The notes beneath the pieces are model-generated. The model ran no database searches. It was not told the origin of the DNA and saw only the letters and a program-made list of their open reading frames with translations. Made by a program: the position numbers and the translations under genes. Shown here piece after piece: positions 1-6,251 of a stretch of DNA of 7,443 bases. Within the stretch, counting starts at the first letter, position 1, and each line of letters opens with the position of its first letter. This DNA is from an uncultured Bacteroides sp. (lineage in GTDB: Bacteria > Bacteroidota > Bacteroidia > Bacteroidales > Bacteroidaceae): assembly GCA_934716785.1 (NCBI GenBank), contig CAKUYM010000212.1, positions 1 to 7,443 of the forward strand. The letters are read 5' to 3'.

Positions 1-668
1 CCGATGTACTGTTTTGGGCATGTGAGGGATGGATTGATTACAATATCCCGCAGATCTACTGGGAGATTGGACATAAGGCGGCCGACTATGAGACATTGGT
101 GAAATGGTGGGCCACTCACTCGGAGAACCGTCCGTTATTTATCGGTCAGTCCGTGCCGAACACTATCCAGCACGCCGATCCGCAGAATCCTTCCATCAAC
201 CAGCTTCCGCGGAAGATGGCTTTGCAGCGTGCTTATCAGACGATTGGCGGTAGCTGCCAATGGTATGCGGCGGCTGTTGTCGAAAATCAGGGAAGATATC
301 GTGATGCTTTGGTCGGTGAGTATCATAAGTATCCGGCATTGGTGCCTGTATTCGATTTTATAGACGATAAGGCTCCCGACAAAGTGCGCAAGGTGAAAAA
401 GGTATGGACGGAAGACGGATATGTTCTTTTCTGGACTGCACCCAAAGCGGAAACGGAGATGGATAAGGCCGTGAGATATGTCGTTTATCGTTTTGGCGGA
501 AAAGAAAAGGTAGACCTTGATGATCCTTCCCACATTGTAGCCATCACCCGTAATTCTTTCTATAAACTTCCGTACGAGACGGGAAAGACCAAATACCATT
601 ATGTGGTGACCGCTTTGGATCGCTTGCACAATGAGTCGAAGTCTGTGGTCAAGAAAGTGAAGCTATAA
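1..668 (+). CDS. GHL10 (DUF187/YngK-like) glycoside-hydrolase-like protein, C-terminal 221 residues, 5' truncated
   Basis: The open frame enters from the left edge (first whole codon at 3) and stops at TAA 666-668, so only the C-terminal 221 residues are present. The first ~115 residues match the end of a GHL10-type TIM-barrel: a run like WIDYNIPQIYWEIGH (fragment residues 10-24), then FIGQSVPN, a GGSCQWYAA strand and a DALVGEYHKYPALVP helix. These are typical of the family's C-terminal barrel strands. Residues ~124-221 form an Fn3-like beta domain with LFWTAP, YVVYRF and YVVTALDRLHNES, the usual tail of Bacteroides members. Family knowledge: these proteins are mostly exported or lipoproteins, annotated as putative glycosidases and related to B. 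subtilis YngK; few have a known substrate. The N-terminus, any lipobox and the catalytic acids lie outside the window, so activity cannot be judged. It converges on the CHR/HTCS unit, with a shared hairpin between them. Family assignment is fairly secure; the enzyme substrate is unknown. Confidence 0.8.
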   Translation, partial: DVLFWACEGWIDYNIPQIYWEIGHKAADYETLVKWWATHSENRPLFIGQSVPNTIQHADPQNPSINQLPRKMALQRAYQTIGGSCQWYAAAVVENQGRYRDALVGEYHKYPALVPVFDFIDDKAPDKVRKVKKVWTEDGYVLFWTAPKAETEMDKAVRYVVYRFGGKEKVDLDDPSHIVAITRNSFYKLPYETGKTKYHYVVTALDRLHNESKSVVKKVKL

Positions 669-685
669 AGCCGTGGATGGAGCGT

Positions 686-723
686 TATAGATGGTTATTA
701 TAAATATAGATAGTTATTATAAA
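686..723. repeat. 19-bp tandem repeat, two copies
   Basis: Bases 686-704 and 705-723 are adjacent copies of a 19-base unit beginning TATAGAT and ending TTATTATAAA. They differ at one position (G at 693, A at 712). A weaker AT-rich echo follows at about 724-736. The repeat lies just after the GHL10 stop codon. It looks like a local slippage duplication; no function is evident. Confidence 0.75.
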
Positions 724-747
724 GAAGTAATATAAATAAAGTTGTGA

Positions 748-785
748 AATAGCCCTCGTTACAATAATATGTAGCGAGGGCTATT
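748..785. terminator. Bidirectional intrinsic terminator between convergent genes
   Basis: Bases 748-758 (AATAGCCCTCG) and 775-785 (CGAGGGCTATT) are perfect 11-base inverted arms. The stem continues inward through 759-762 against 771-774 with one G-T wobble, leaving an 8-base loop (763-770), so about 15 pairs in all. Read on the minus strand it is followed by a T-rich run (TTTCACAACTTTATTTATATT), fitting the end of the CHR/HTCS transcript. On the plus strand it lies 80 bases after the GHL10 stop, with only a weak T tail. Its position between two convergent genes supports dual use. Confidence 0.85.
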
Positions 786-829
786 CTGTAAATTGTAAAC
801 AGGCCGCACTGATGTAGCGGCAAAGAATT

Positions 830-1378
830 TTAGTAAAGCAGTAGTCCTGCAATGCCGCAGGCGATAATCATCAGTATCGGGTTGGCTTTATATCTTCTTG
901 TCCCGATAAAGGCGACTAAGAATATGAGGACACTGATAACGAATGAATAGGTATCTTCCGTTGGCGAACCGAAGTTCTCTGCATTCATTAACACCAGTGC
1001 GGCAGAAGCCAACAATCCGACAACCGCCGGGCGCAGTCCGCTGAATACCGCCTCTACCACCGGGTGTTTCTGATATTTCAGAAAGAATTTACTGATGGTC
1101 AGCATCAAGATAAAAGAGGGGAGAACCACAGCGAAGGTGGCGATAACAGACCCCAGAACACTGCCCGTCGAAGTAAATCCCACATAGGTTGCCGCATTGA
1201 TACCTATCGGTCCCGGTGTCATCTGACTGATAGCGACAATATCCGTGAATTCTTGCGAACTCACCCATCCGTAGCGGGTCACCACCTCGCCTTGAATCAT
1301 GGATAGCATGGCATAACCGCCCCCGAATCCGAAAAGCCCGATCTTGAAAAACGTATAAAACAGTTGCAAATAAATCAT
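830..1378 (-). CDS. Short-chain chromate transporter (CHR/ChrA) family protein, second of pair
   Basis: This is a 182-residue hydrophobic membrane protein of the CHR family, half the size of classical ChrA (~400 residues, two fused CHR domains). Visible family marks are FKIGLFGFGGGYAML (residues 11-25), the AISQMTPGPIGINAATYVG block (49-67) with the conserved PGP, LPSFIL (86-91) and GLRPAVV (114-120). Later hydrophobic stretches (about 118-131, 143-159, 167-181) form the C-terminal helices. Family knowledge: short CHR proteins are usually encoded as adjacent pairs and both are needed for chromate efflux in the cases studied; other anions may be the natural substrate. The start at 1376-1378 is the first ATG after an in-frame stop; an AGGAA lies about 17 bases upstream, too far for a standard ribosome site. 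The gene follows its partner by 36 bp and is last in the unit, ending 45 bp before the shared hairpin. Family call is strong; chromate as substrate is only the family label. Confidence 0.92.
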   Translation of the reverse strand: MIYLQLFYTFFKIGLFGFGGGYAMLSMIQGEVVTRYGWVSSQEFTDIVAISQMTPGPIGINAATYVGFTSTGSVLGSVIATFAVVLPSFILMLTISKFFLKYQKHPVVEAVFSGLRPAVVGLLASAALVLMNAENFGSPTEDTYSFVISVLIFLVAFIGTRRYKANPILMIIACGIAGLLLY

Positions 1379-1414
1379 ATTATCATATCATAAAGTTCCT
1401 AACTATCTCTATAT

Positions 1415-1966
1415 CTACTCTCTATTCTTCTCCATTGATTTGAATTTCCCCCAAAGGAAACCGCCTACGCCTGCAGCGATGATAATCCAGATCGGTGAGA
1501 AGCCCAACCGCCATATCAGTAGGGCTGAAACAACGGGAATCCACAGGTTGTAACGGTTGATTTTGGCAGACCGTCCCATCGTAAAGGTCGGGGCGGCGAT
1601 AAGCGCCACTACTGCCGGGCGGATGCCCTTGAAGATACGTTCCACTATCACGTTGTCTTTGAAACTGTGGAAAAACAGGGCGATAGCCAATATAATAATG
1701 AATGACGGCAAAATTGTACCCAATGCTGTGACAATACTTCCGCGGATGCCGCGCAACTTATATCCTATAAAGATAGAAATATTTACGGCCAAGATGCCGG
1801 GGGCAGACTGTGAGATGGCCAGCAGGTCGATAAAGTCTTCCTGAGCTATCCATTTCCGTTTGGTTACAATTTCATTTTCTATCAGCGGCACCATTGCGTA
1901 TCCTCCGCCAATGGTAAAAGCGCCGATCTTAAAAAAAATACCAAATGATTCGAGATAAATGTTCAT
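1415..1966 (-). CDS. Short-chain chromate transporter (CHR/ChrA) family protein, first of pair
   Basis: This 183-residue integral membrane protein is the partner of the CHR gene just downstream and a diverged paralogue of it. The same landmarks occur in the same order: FFKIGAFTIGGGYAMVPLIE (residues 11-30), LLAISQSAPGILAVNIS (48-64), LPSFIIIL (86-93), KGIRPAVVALIAAP (113-126) and a hydrophobic C-terminal half ending in a basic tail (KFKSMEKNRE). The PGP found in the partner is PGI here, which fits division of roles between the two halves of a heteromeric transporter. Its start at 1964-1966 is well placed: AAGGAAAA lies directly upstream on the minus strand, one of the clearer ribosome sites in this window. 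It begins 27 bp after the HTCS stop codon, so it is very likely translated from the HTCS message. The transported anion (chromate, sulfate or other) cannot be told from the sequence. Confidence 0.92.
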   Translation of the reverse strand: MNIYLESFGIFFKIGAFTIGGGYAMVPLIENEIVTKRKWIAQEDFIDLLAISQSAPGILAVNISIFIGYKLRGIRGSIVTALGTILPSFIIILAIALFFHSFKDNVIVERIFKGIRPAVVALIAAPTFTMGRSAKINRYNLWIPVVSALLIWRLGFSPIWIIIAAGVGGFLWGKFKSMEKNRE

Positions 1967-1993
1967 TTTTCCTTTTTCTTATTCTTCCTTAAT

Positions 1994-4900
1994 TTATTGT
2001 TTTTTATTCTTGAAATACTGACTTGGACTAACGTTATAATGTTTCTTGAATACCTCACGGAAGTATTTGGCATCACTGAATCCGGTCATCTCCGCTATTT
2101 CAGTTATACTATGTGTGCCTTCTTTGAGTAAATTTACGGCACGTTTCAGCCGGATTAGCCGGATGTAGTCTCCCGGCGCCTGGTCGGTCAGTGCCCTTAG
2201 CTTGTTGTAAAAGCTGGTGCGGCTCATCCCCATCAAGCCACAGAGCACATCTACCGTAAGAGTCGGATTGTCTATATTGTCTTCCACATTCTTTTTCACA
2301 CTTGCGATAAACTTCCAGTCCATATCCTGCGAGCAATTGATGCAATCTTCATCGTTTCTCTCATCTTCGAAATCCAGATTCGCATACTTGCTGCGCAGCA
2401 GAGCACGGTTGGCAAGCAGATTGGATATGTTTGCTTTCAGGATTCCTATATTGAAAGGCTTCACCACATACTTGTCCGCACCGATGTTGAGCCCGGTGAT
2501 GATATCTTTCTCGTTGTTGAGAGCAGTCAGCAGGATGATAGGGATATGCGATGTCTCGATGTTGTTTTTGATAGCCTTGCACAATTCGTCTCCCCGCATT
2601 TCCGGCATCATGATATCGGAGATGACCAATTCCGGCTTGTATTCGGGGATGATAGTCAATGCCTCTTTGCCGTTGGAGCAAACTTGGATGGAATACTCCT
2701 CAGACAGTGTCTGTGACAGATAGTTGCGCAACTCGTCGTTGTCTTCTACAACCAATATCCGCTGCCTGCCGGCATTCTCTTTCTTTTGAACCGTCTCGTA
2801 AATCTGAGGTGATGGTGGCGGAACATTGCTGATTGTCCTGATATCCTGTGGCTGCTTGCCCGGAACCGCCAAGTGTGCCTTGCGATAGAACTTGCAGTCT
2901 TTCGGAAAAGTGATTTTAATCACAGAACCTTGGTTCTCAATACTCGACAAGTTGATCTTTCCCTTGTGCAGTCGCACCAGCTTCCATACAAGCATCAGCC
3001 CGATACCGCTTCCGGTCACTTTGGAGTTGATTGCGTTGCTGCCGCGGAAATGAAGTTTGAACAGTTTCCTTTGCTCGTTGGCGGGGATGCCGATACCTGT
3101 ATCTTTTACTTCTACGCTCCACGAATCGGAGGTCTCCAAAACCGAGAGATGTACATTTCCATTCTCGGGTGTATATTTCAATGCGTTTGAAATGATGTTC
3201 TTGAGGATAGATTCCATCTTCTCCTTGTCAAACCAAACATTCAGATACTTGAAGTTGCTTTCATAAGTGAAGTTGATATGCTTGATATTGGCGTATTGCT
3301 GGAATGCGTTGAAGATTTCATTCATGAACGTATTGAGTTCATGCTCCGAAATGCACAGTTCGGAAGAGTACACATCCGCCCTTTCAAAGTTAATGAGATT
3401 GGTCGTGAGACGCAGCAGGGCATTCACGTTGCGTAAAGCCGTGTTCATGTTCGAAATGCCGTCTTTACTCAATGTCTCTTTCTCGCGAAGCTCTTCCAAG
3501 GGAGCTTTTATCAGTGTCAGCGGAGTGCGGATATCATGTGCCGTATTGATGAAGAAGTGTATTTTCTCATCCGATACTTTGCGCTGTTTCCTTAATATGA
3601 TAATACGCAGTAAGATAGCGGCAATGAGCGAAAGGATGACTGCATACAGCAACATGGCCCAAACTGTCAGCCAAAAGGGGCGGTCGATGATAATCTTCAT
3701 ACTTCTCTCTTCGAGTATGATGCGCTTGTCCTCATTGGAGACGGTGCGCACTCTCAGCGTGTATGTTCCCGGTGCAAGATTGGTGTAACGGATGGTATTT
3801 TCCCTGCCGGGTTTGCTCCATTCTTCGTAGAATCCTTCCAGTTTCCATGAATAGAGAATATTGGAAGGATAATCATAATTGATGGAAGATATCTGCAAAG
3901 AGAAAATATTCTGGTCGTACTTCAGTCTCAGTACTTGGGTATCATTGATGCTTTCCTTCAGCGGAGAATTGGCGTCTCCCGGATAAACAGTCTGATAGAA
4001 CAGTTTGAAATCACTGAAAATAATCTTAGAGAAATAGCTTCTGGGCAACTTCATGTCCTGATGAAACTCAACTGCCCCATCAGAACTGCCGAAGACGAAG
4101 TTGCTGTTGCGTCGTGATACGCCTGATAGCGCATTAAAGTGCGTGGTCAGCAGTCCCATATCTTCCGTCCAGTTATAGAACTTTTTCTGTTCCGGATAGA
4201 AATGTGTCAATCCGCTCTCCGTGCTCATCAGTATGTCTTTATTTGCACCGGGCAGTATGGTATAGATGCTATTGGATATCAAAGCACAATTCTCCGAGTA
4301 GTAGTGAGTGAACAGTCTTTTATTGAAATCATAGATCAACAAGCCCGAACCGCTCGTACCTATATACAACGATCCGTTTTCCGTCTGGTATAAAGAATAG
4401 ATATACGTAGACTCTATGGGGAGTTTGATACGCTCCCGTTTTCCGGATTCCTTGTCCAGCAGATACAGTCCCGTGGCACTGCCTATCCACATACTTTTAT
4501 CATCCTTCTCGATGATGGCGGTGACCGAGTTCAGTCCCGGGTAGAACCGTACATCCTGCGTTTTCAAGTTGATGCGTTTCAGGTTGTAGAATCCGCCTGC
4601 CCAAATGTACCCTTGAGAGTCCATCTTGATGTCCCGAATATACTTATCCGGCCGTGCATTGGTCTGGGTATATAGCGGCGGCATGAAATAGCTGATAGTA
4701 AAAGTTCTTTTGTCTATCTGGTGAATGCCGGAAGAGTAACCGCCCGCCCAGATAATGCCGGGAGCCACTTCGCAAAGGGTGATATAAATGTGGCTCTTGT
4801 TCTCGTGCGACTTCTCAAATGAGCTTAGAATCGAACGCCATTGTCCCGTCTTTGAATTAAAGAAGCTGATTCCGTTGTTGGTGGCATACCATAAATCTCC

Positions 4901-5983
4901 GTCGCAGTCTTCGATGATTGCATTTACCTGGTCGTTAATCAAAGACTGCTTGTTGCCGATGGAGTGCTTTATCCATTTATAGCTGGAGTAGCGGTTGTTC
5001 TGTATCGTGATGCCGATAGGGTAATTTGCCAGCCAGATTCGTCCTTCATCATCCACGTAAATATCATTGATGCTGTTGCCGTTCATGCTGTTGTTGCTGT
5101 TGTAATCAGTGACGATGTAAGGTTCCAACAGATAGGCACCGCTTTGCATTTCCATTTTATATACACCGCTGCCGTCTGTGGCTATCAGTAATTCCTTATC
5201 GTTTAGCGGCTTGAATTTATTGATGGTGATGTCTTTGAGGTTGTTATCCGGTTGCACAACCGACTTGGTGTTCATATCGTAGACAAAGATTCCTCGTAGG
5301 AAAGTCCCGATGAACAGTTTGCCGATCTTTCTGTCGAAATGTAAATCGCTGATCTGAAATTTCATACTTTCCAGTTTGTCGCAATGGATAAGTTCCAACG
5401 TGTTGTTTTCCAGTTTGGCATAGTGTATCCCCATTTCCGTACCGATAAAGAAGTGGGATTCGTCTATCTGCTCAATACTGGTGATCTCTTCTTTTATGGC
5501 ATTCTTGATAGAATACACCCGGCCGGTTTCCGTGTTATAAAGAAAGATTGTTTCTTCGTTGCAGAGCCATATATGCCTGCTTTCGTCGAGCCATGCAAAA
5601 CTGACCGGAGCCGGCAGGTCGTGAAAGTTCTCTATCGGCAGCTTGTAGACGAGCTCGAAACGGTCGCGAAGCTGGTCATACCGGAACACCGTCCCTTTCT
5701 TGCCGATTTCCCACAGAACATTGTCCTGATCGATGTATAGCCAATTGAGATTCAGCAGGGAGCTTACTTCTGTGTTGCCGTCCATCAGTTTATACCGCTT
5801 GAAGTCTCTTCCGTTATATCTGTCGATGCCTTCATGCGTCAAAAACCACATGTATCCCATTTTATCTTTCTGGATACAATACACCCGTCTGTTGCTTAAT
5901 CCATCCTCTACTCCAAGATATTGATATGTCTGGGCAGCACAAATTAAAGGGAACAGTACTAATAGAAAAACCCACTTTCTCAT
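1994..5983 (-). CDS. Hybrid two-component system (HTCS) sensor kinase/response regulator with AraC-type DNA-binding domain
   Basis: A complete 1329-residue one-protein two-component system. Residues 1-17 are a Sec signal peptide (likely cut AA|Q; no lipobox). Residues ~20-645 hold 14 Reg_prop-like blades by my count, seven at about 29-327 and seven at about 347-641, forming two periplasmic propellers. A Y_Y_Y domain (~685-768, YSWKLEGFYEEW, LAPGTYTLRVR) precedes one membrane helix (771-797). The kinase has H816 in NTAHDIRTPLTLI, an N-box around N929-N933, DTGIGIP (961-967) and GSGIGLMLV (991-999). A proline-rich linker (~1030-1073) leads to the receiver (acidic E1080/D1081, phospho-acceptor D1123 in SDIMMPEM, T1153, K1175 in KPF). 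The AraC-type helix-turn-helix spans about 1240-1329 (LMGMSRTSFYNKL, IAEMTGFSDAKYFREVFKK). All catalytic residues are present, so it should be active. Family members usually bind glycan fragments and switch on nearby polysaccharide loci; here the downstream genes are a CHR pair. The ligand and targets are unknown. Confidence 0.97.
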   Translation of the reverse strand: MRKWVFLLVLFPLICAAQTYQYLGVEDGLSNRRVYCIQKDKMGYMWFLTHEGIDRYNGRDFKRYKLMDGNTEVSSLLNLNWLYIDQDNVLWEIGKKGTVFRYDQLRDRFELVYKLPIENFHDLPAPVSFAWLDESRHIWLCNEETIFLYNTETGRVYSIKNAIKEEITSIEQIDESHFFIGTEMGIHYAKLENNTLELIHCDKLESMKFQISDLHFDRKIGKLFIGTFLRGIFVYDMNTKSVVQPDNNLKDITINKFKPLNDKELLIATDGSGVYKMEMQSGAYLLEPYIVTDYNSNNSMNGNSINDIYVDDEGRIWLANYPIGITIQNNRYSSYKWIKHSIGNKQSLINDQVNAIIEDCDGDLWYATNNGISFFNSKTGQWRSILSSFEKSHENKSHIYITLCEVAPGIIWAGGYSSGIHQIDKRTFTISYFMPPLYTQTNARPDKYIRDIKMDSQGYIWAGGFYNLKRINLKTQDVRFYPGLNSVTAIIEKDDKSMWIGSATGLYLLDKESGKRERIKLPIESTYIYSLYQTENGSLYIGTSGSGLLIYDFNKRLFTHYYSENCALISNSIYTILPGANKDILMSTESGLTHFYPEQKKFYNWTEDMGLLTTHFNALSGVSRRNSNFVFGSSDGAVEFHQDMKLPRSYFSKIIFSDFKLFYQTVYPGDANSPLKESINDTQVLRLKYDQNIFSLQISSINYDYPSNILYSWKLEGFYEEWSKPGRENTIRYTNLAPGTYTLRVRTVSNEDKRIILEERSMKIIIDRPFWLTVWAMLLYAVILSLIAAILLRIIILRKQRKVSDEKIHFFINTAHDIRTPLTLIKAPLEELREKETLSKDGISNMNTALRNVNALLRLTTNLINFERADVYSSELCISEHELNTFMNEIFNAFQQYANIKHINFTYESNFKYLNVWFDKEKMESILKNIISNALKYTPENGNVHLSVLETSDSWSVEVKDTGIGIPANEQRKLFKLHFRGSNAINSKVTGSGIGLMLVWKLVRLHKGKINLSSIENQGSVIKITFPKDCKFYRKAHLAVPGKQPQDIRTISNVPPPSPQIYETVQKKENAGRQRILVVEDNDELRNYLSQTLSEEYSIQVCSNGKEALTIIPEYKPELVISDIMMPEMRGDELCKAIKNNIETSHIPIILLTALNNEKDIITGLNIGADKYVVKPFNIGILKANISNLLANRALLRSKYANLDFEDERNDEDCINCSQDMDWKFIASVKKNVEDNIDNPTLTVDVLCGLMGMSRTSFYNKLRALTDQAPGDYIRLIRLKRAVNLLKEGTHSITEIAEMTGFSDAKYFREVFKKHYNVSPSQYFKNKKQ

Positions 5984-6063
5984 ACAAATAGGACTTTAAA
6001 GGGTTGTTGAATCTTGTTATAGAGAGGAATTCTTGACAAATTTAAAAATATTTTTTGATACGG

Positions 6064-6071
6064 CAAAATTA
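6064..6071 (-). promoter_or_regulatory. Candidate Bacteroides-type -7 promoter element for the HTCS-CHR unit
   Basis: On the minus strand this reads TAATTTTG, an exact match to the Bacteroides primary-sigma -7 consensus TAnnTTTG. It would place the transcription start near 6057 and leave a leader of about 75 bases before the HTCS ATG. No clear TTTG -33 element is seen at the usual distance upstream, so the promoter may be weak or activator-dependent, or the match may be chance in AT-rich DNA. Confidence 0.35.
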
Positions 6072-6079
6072 TGTACTAA

Positions 6080-6103
6080 GATTGCACTGCTCTTGGGGCA
6101 ATC
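6080..6103. promoter_or_regulatory. Inverted repeat GATTGC-N12-GCAATC, possible operator
   Basis: Perfect 6-base arms at 6080-6085 and 6098-6103 flank a 12-base, relatively GC-rich spacer in otherwise AT-rich DNA. The repeat sits 8 bases upstream (minus strand) of the candidate -7 box, covering the usual -33 zone. That position suits a regulator-binding site, but the arms are short and the role is inference. Confidence 0.25.
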
Positions 6104-6194
6104 ATATATTATAACTGTTTGCATAAGATGTTTGTTTATATATTGAATGTTTATTTGTAAAAAGTTGGAAGCCTACTTGTCAAAAGGTTTTAGA

Positions 6195-6227
6195 AAAGGC
6201 TGGCATTTTCCAAAAACACCAGCCTTT
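6195..6227 (-). terminator. Intrinsic terminator of purL
   Basis: The arms AAAGGCTGG (6195-6203) and CCAGCCTTT (6219-6227) pair perfectly. On the minus strand the stem can extend through two G-T wobbles and TTTT/AAAA to a TGG loop, about 15 pairs in total. It is followed by TTCTAAAACCTTTTG. It begins 25 bases after the purL stop codon and separates purL from the HTCS unit. The plus-strand side is also T-rich, but no gene ends there. Confidence 0.8.
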
Positions 6228-6251
6228 CTTTATCAACTATGGAGTAAATCC

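Larger units (their letters stand above)
5984..6194 (-). other. AT-rich intergenic leader upstream of the HTCS gene
   Basis: This stretch lies between the purL terminator and the HTCS start and has no credible ORF. Apart from the candidate -7 box and the inverted repeat listed separately, it contains a perfect 12-base palindrome, AAAAATATTTTT, at 6044-6055, close to where transcription would begin. The sequence directly before the HTCS ATG is AT-rich with no Shine-Dalgarno, as is common in Bacteroides. No riboswitch or small RNA is recognisable. Confidence 0.6.

Noticed and set aside
135..629. 164-residue minus-strand ORF opposite the GHL10 gene
   Set aside because: It is antisense to a well-supported coding frame, with no family motif or start context.
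96..668. A complete 190-residue gene starting at 96
   Set aside because: The codon at 96 is TTG inside a longer frame that is open to the left edge and matches the GHL10 family upstream of it; the gene is truncated, not short.
3267..3788. 173-residue plus-strand ORF opposite the HTCS kinase region
   Set aside because: It lies wholly antisense to the conserved HisKA/ATPase coding sequence, its translation resembles no family I know, and other plus-strand ORFs opposite this gene (2217-2723, 5384-5740) look equally random.
5939..5983. HTCS as a lipoprotein because of C15 in the signal peptide
   Set aside because: The residue before the Cys is Ile (PLIC), which does not fit a lipobox; an AA|Q signal peptidase I cut is better, and the protein is anchored by its own membrane helix.
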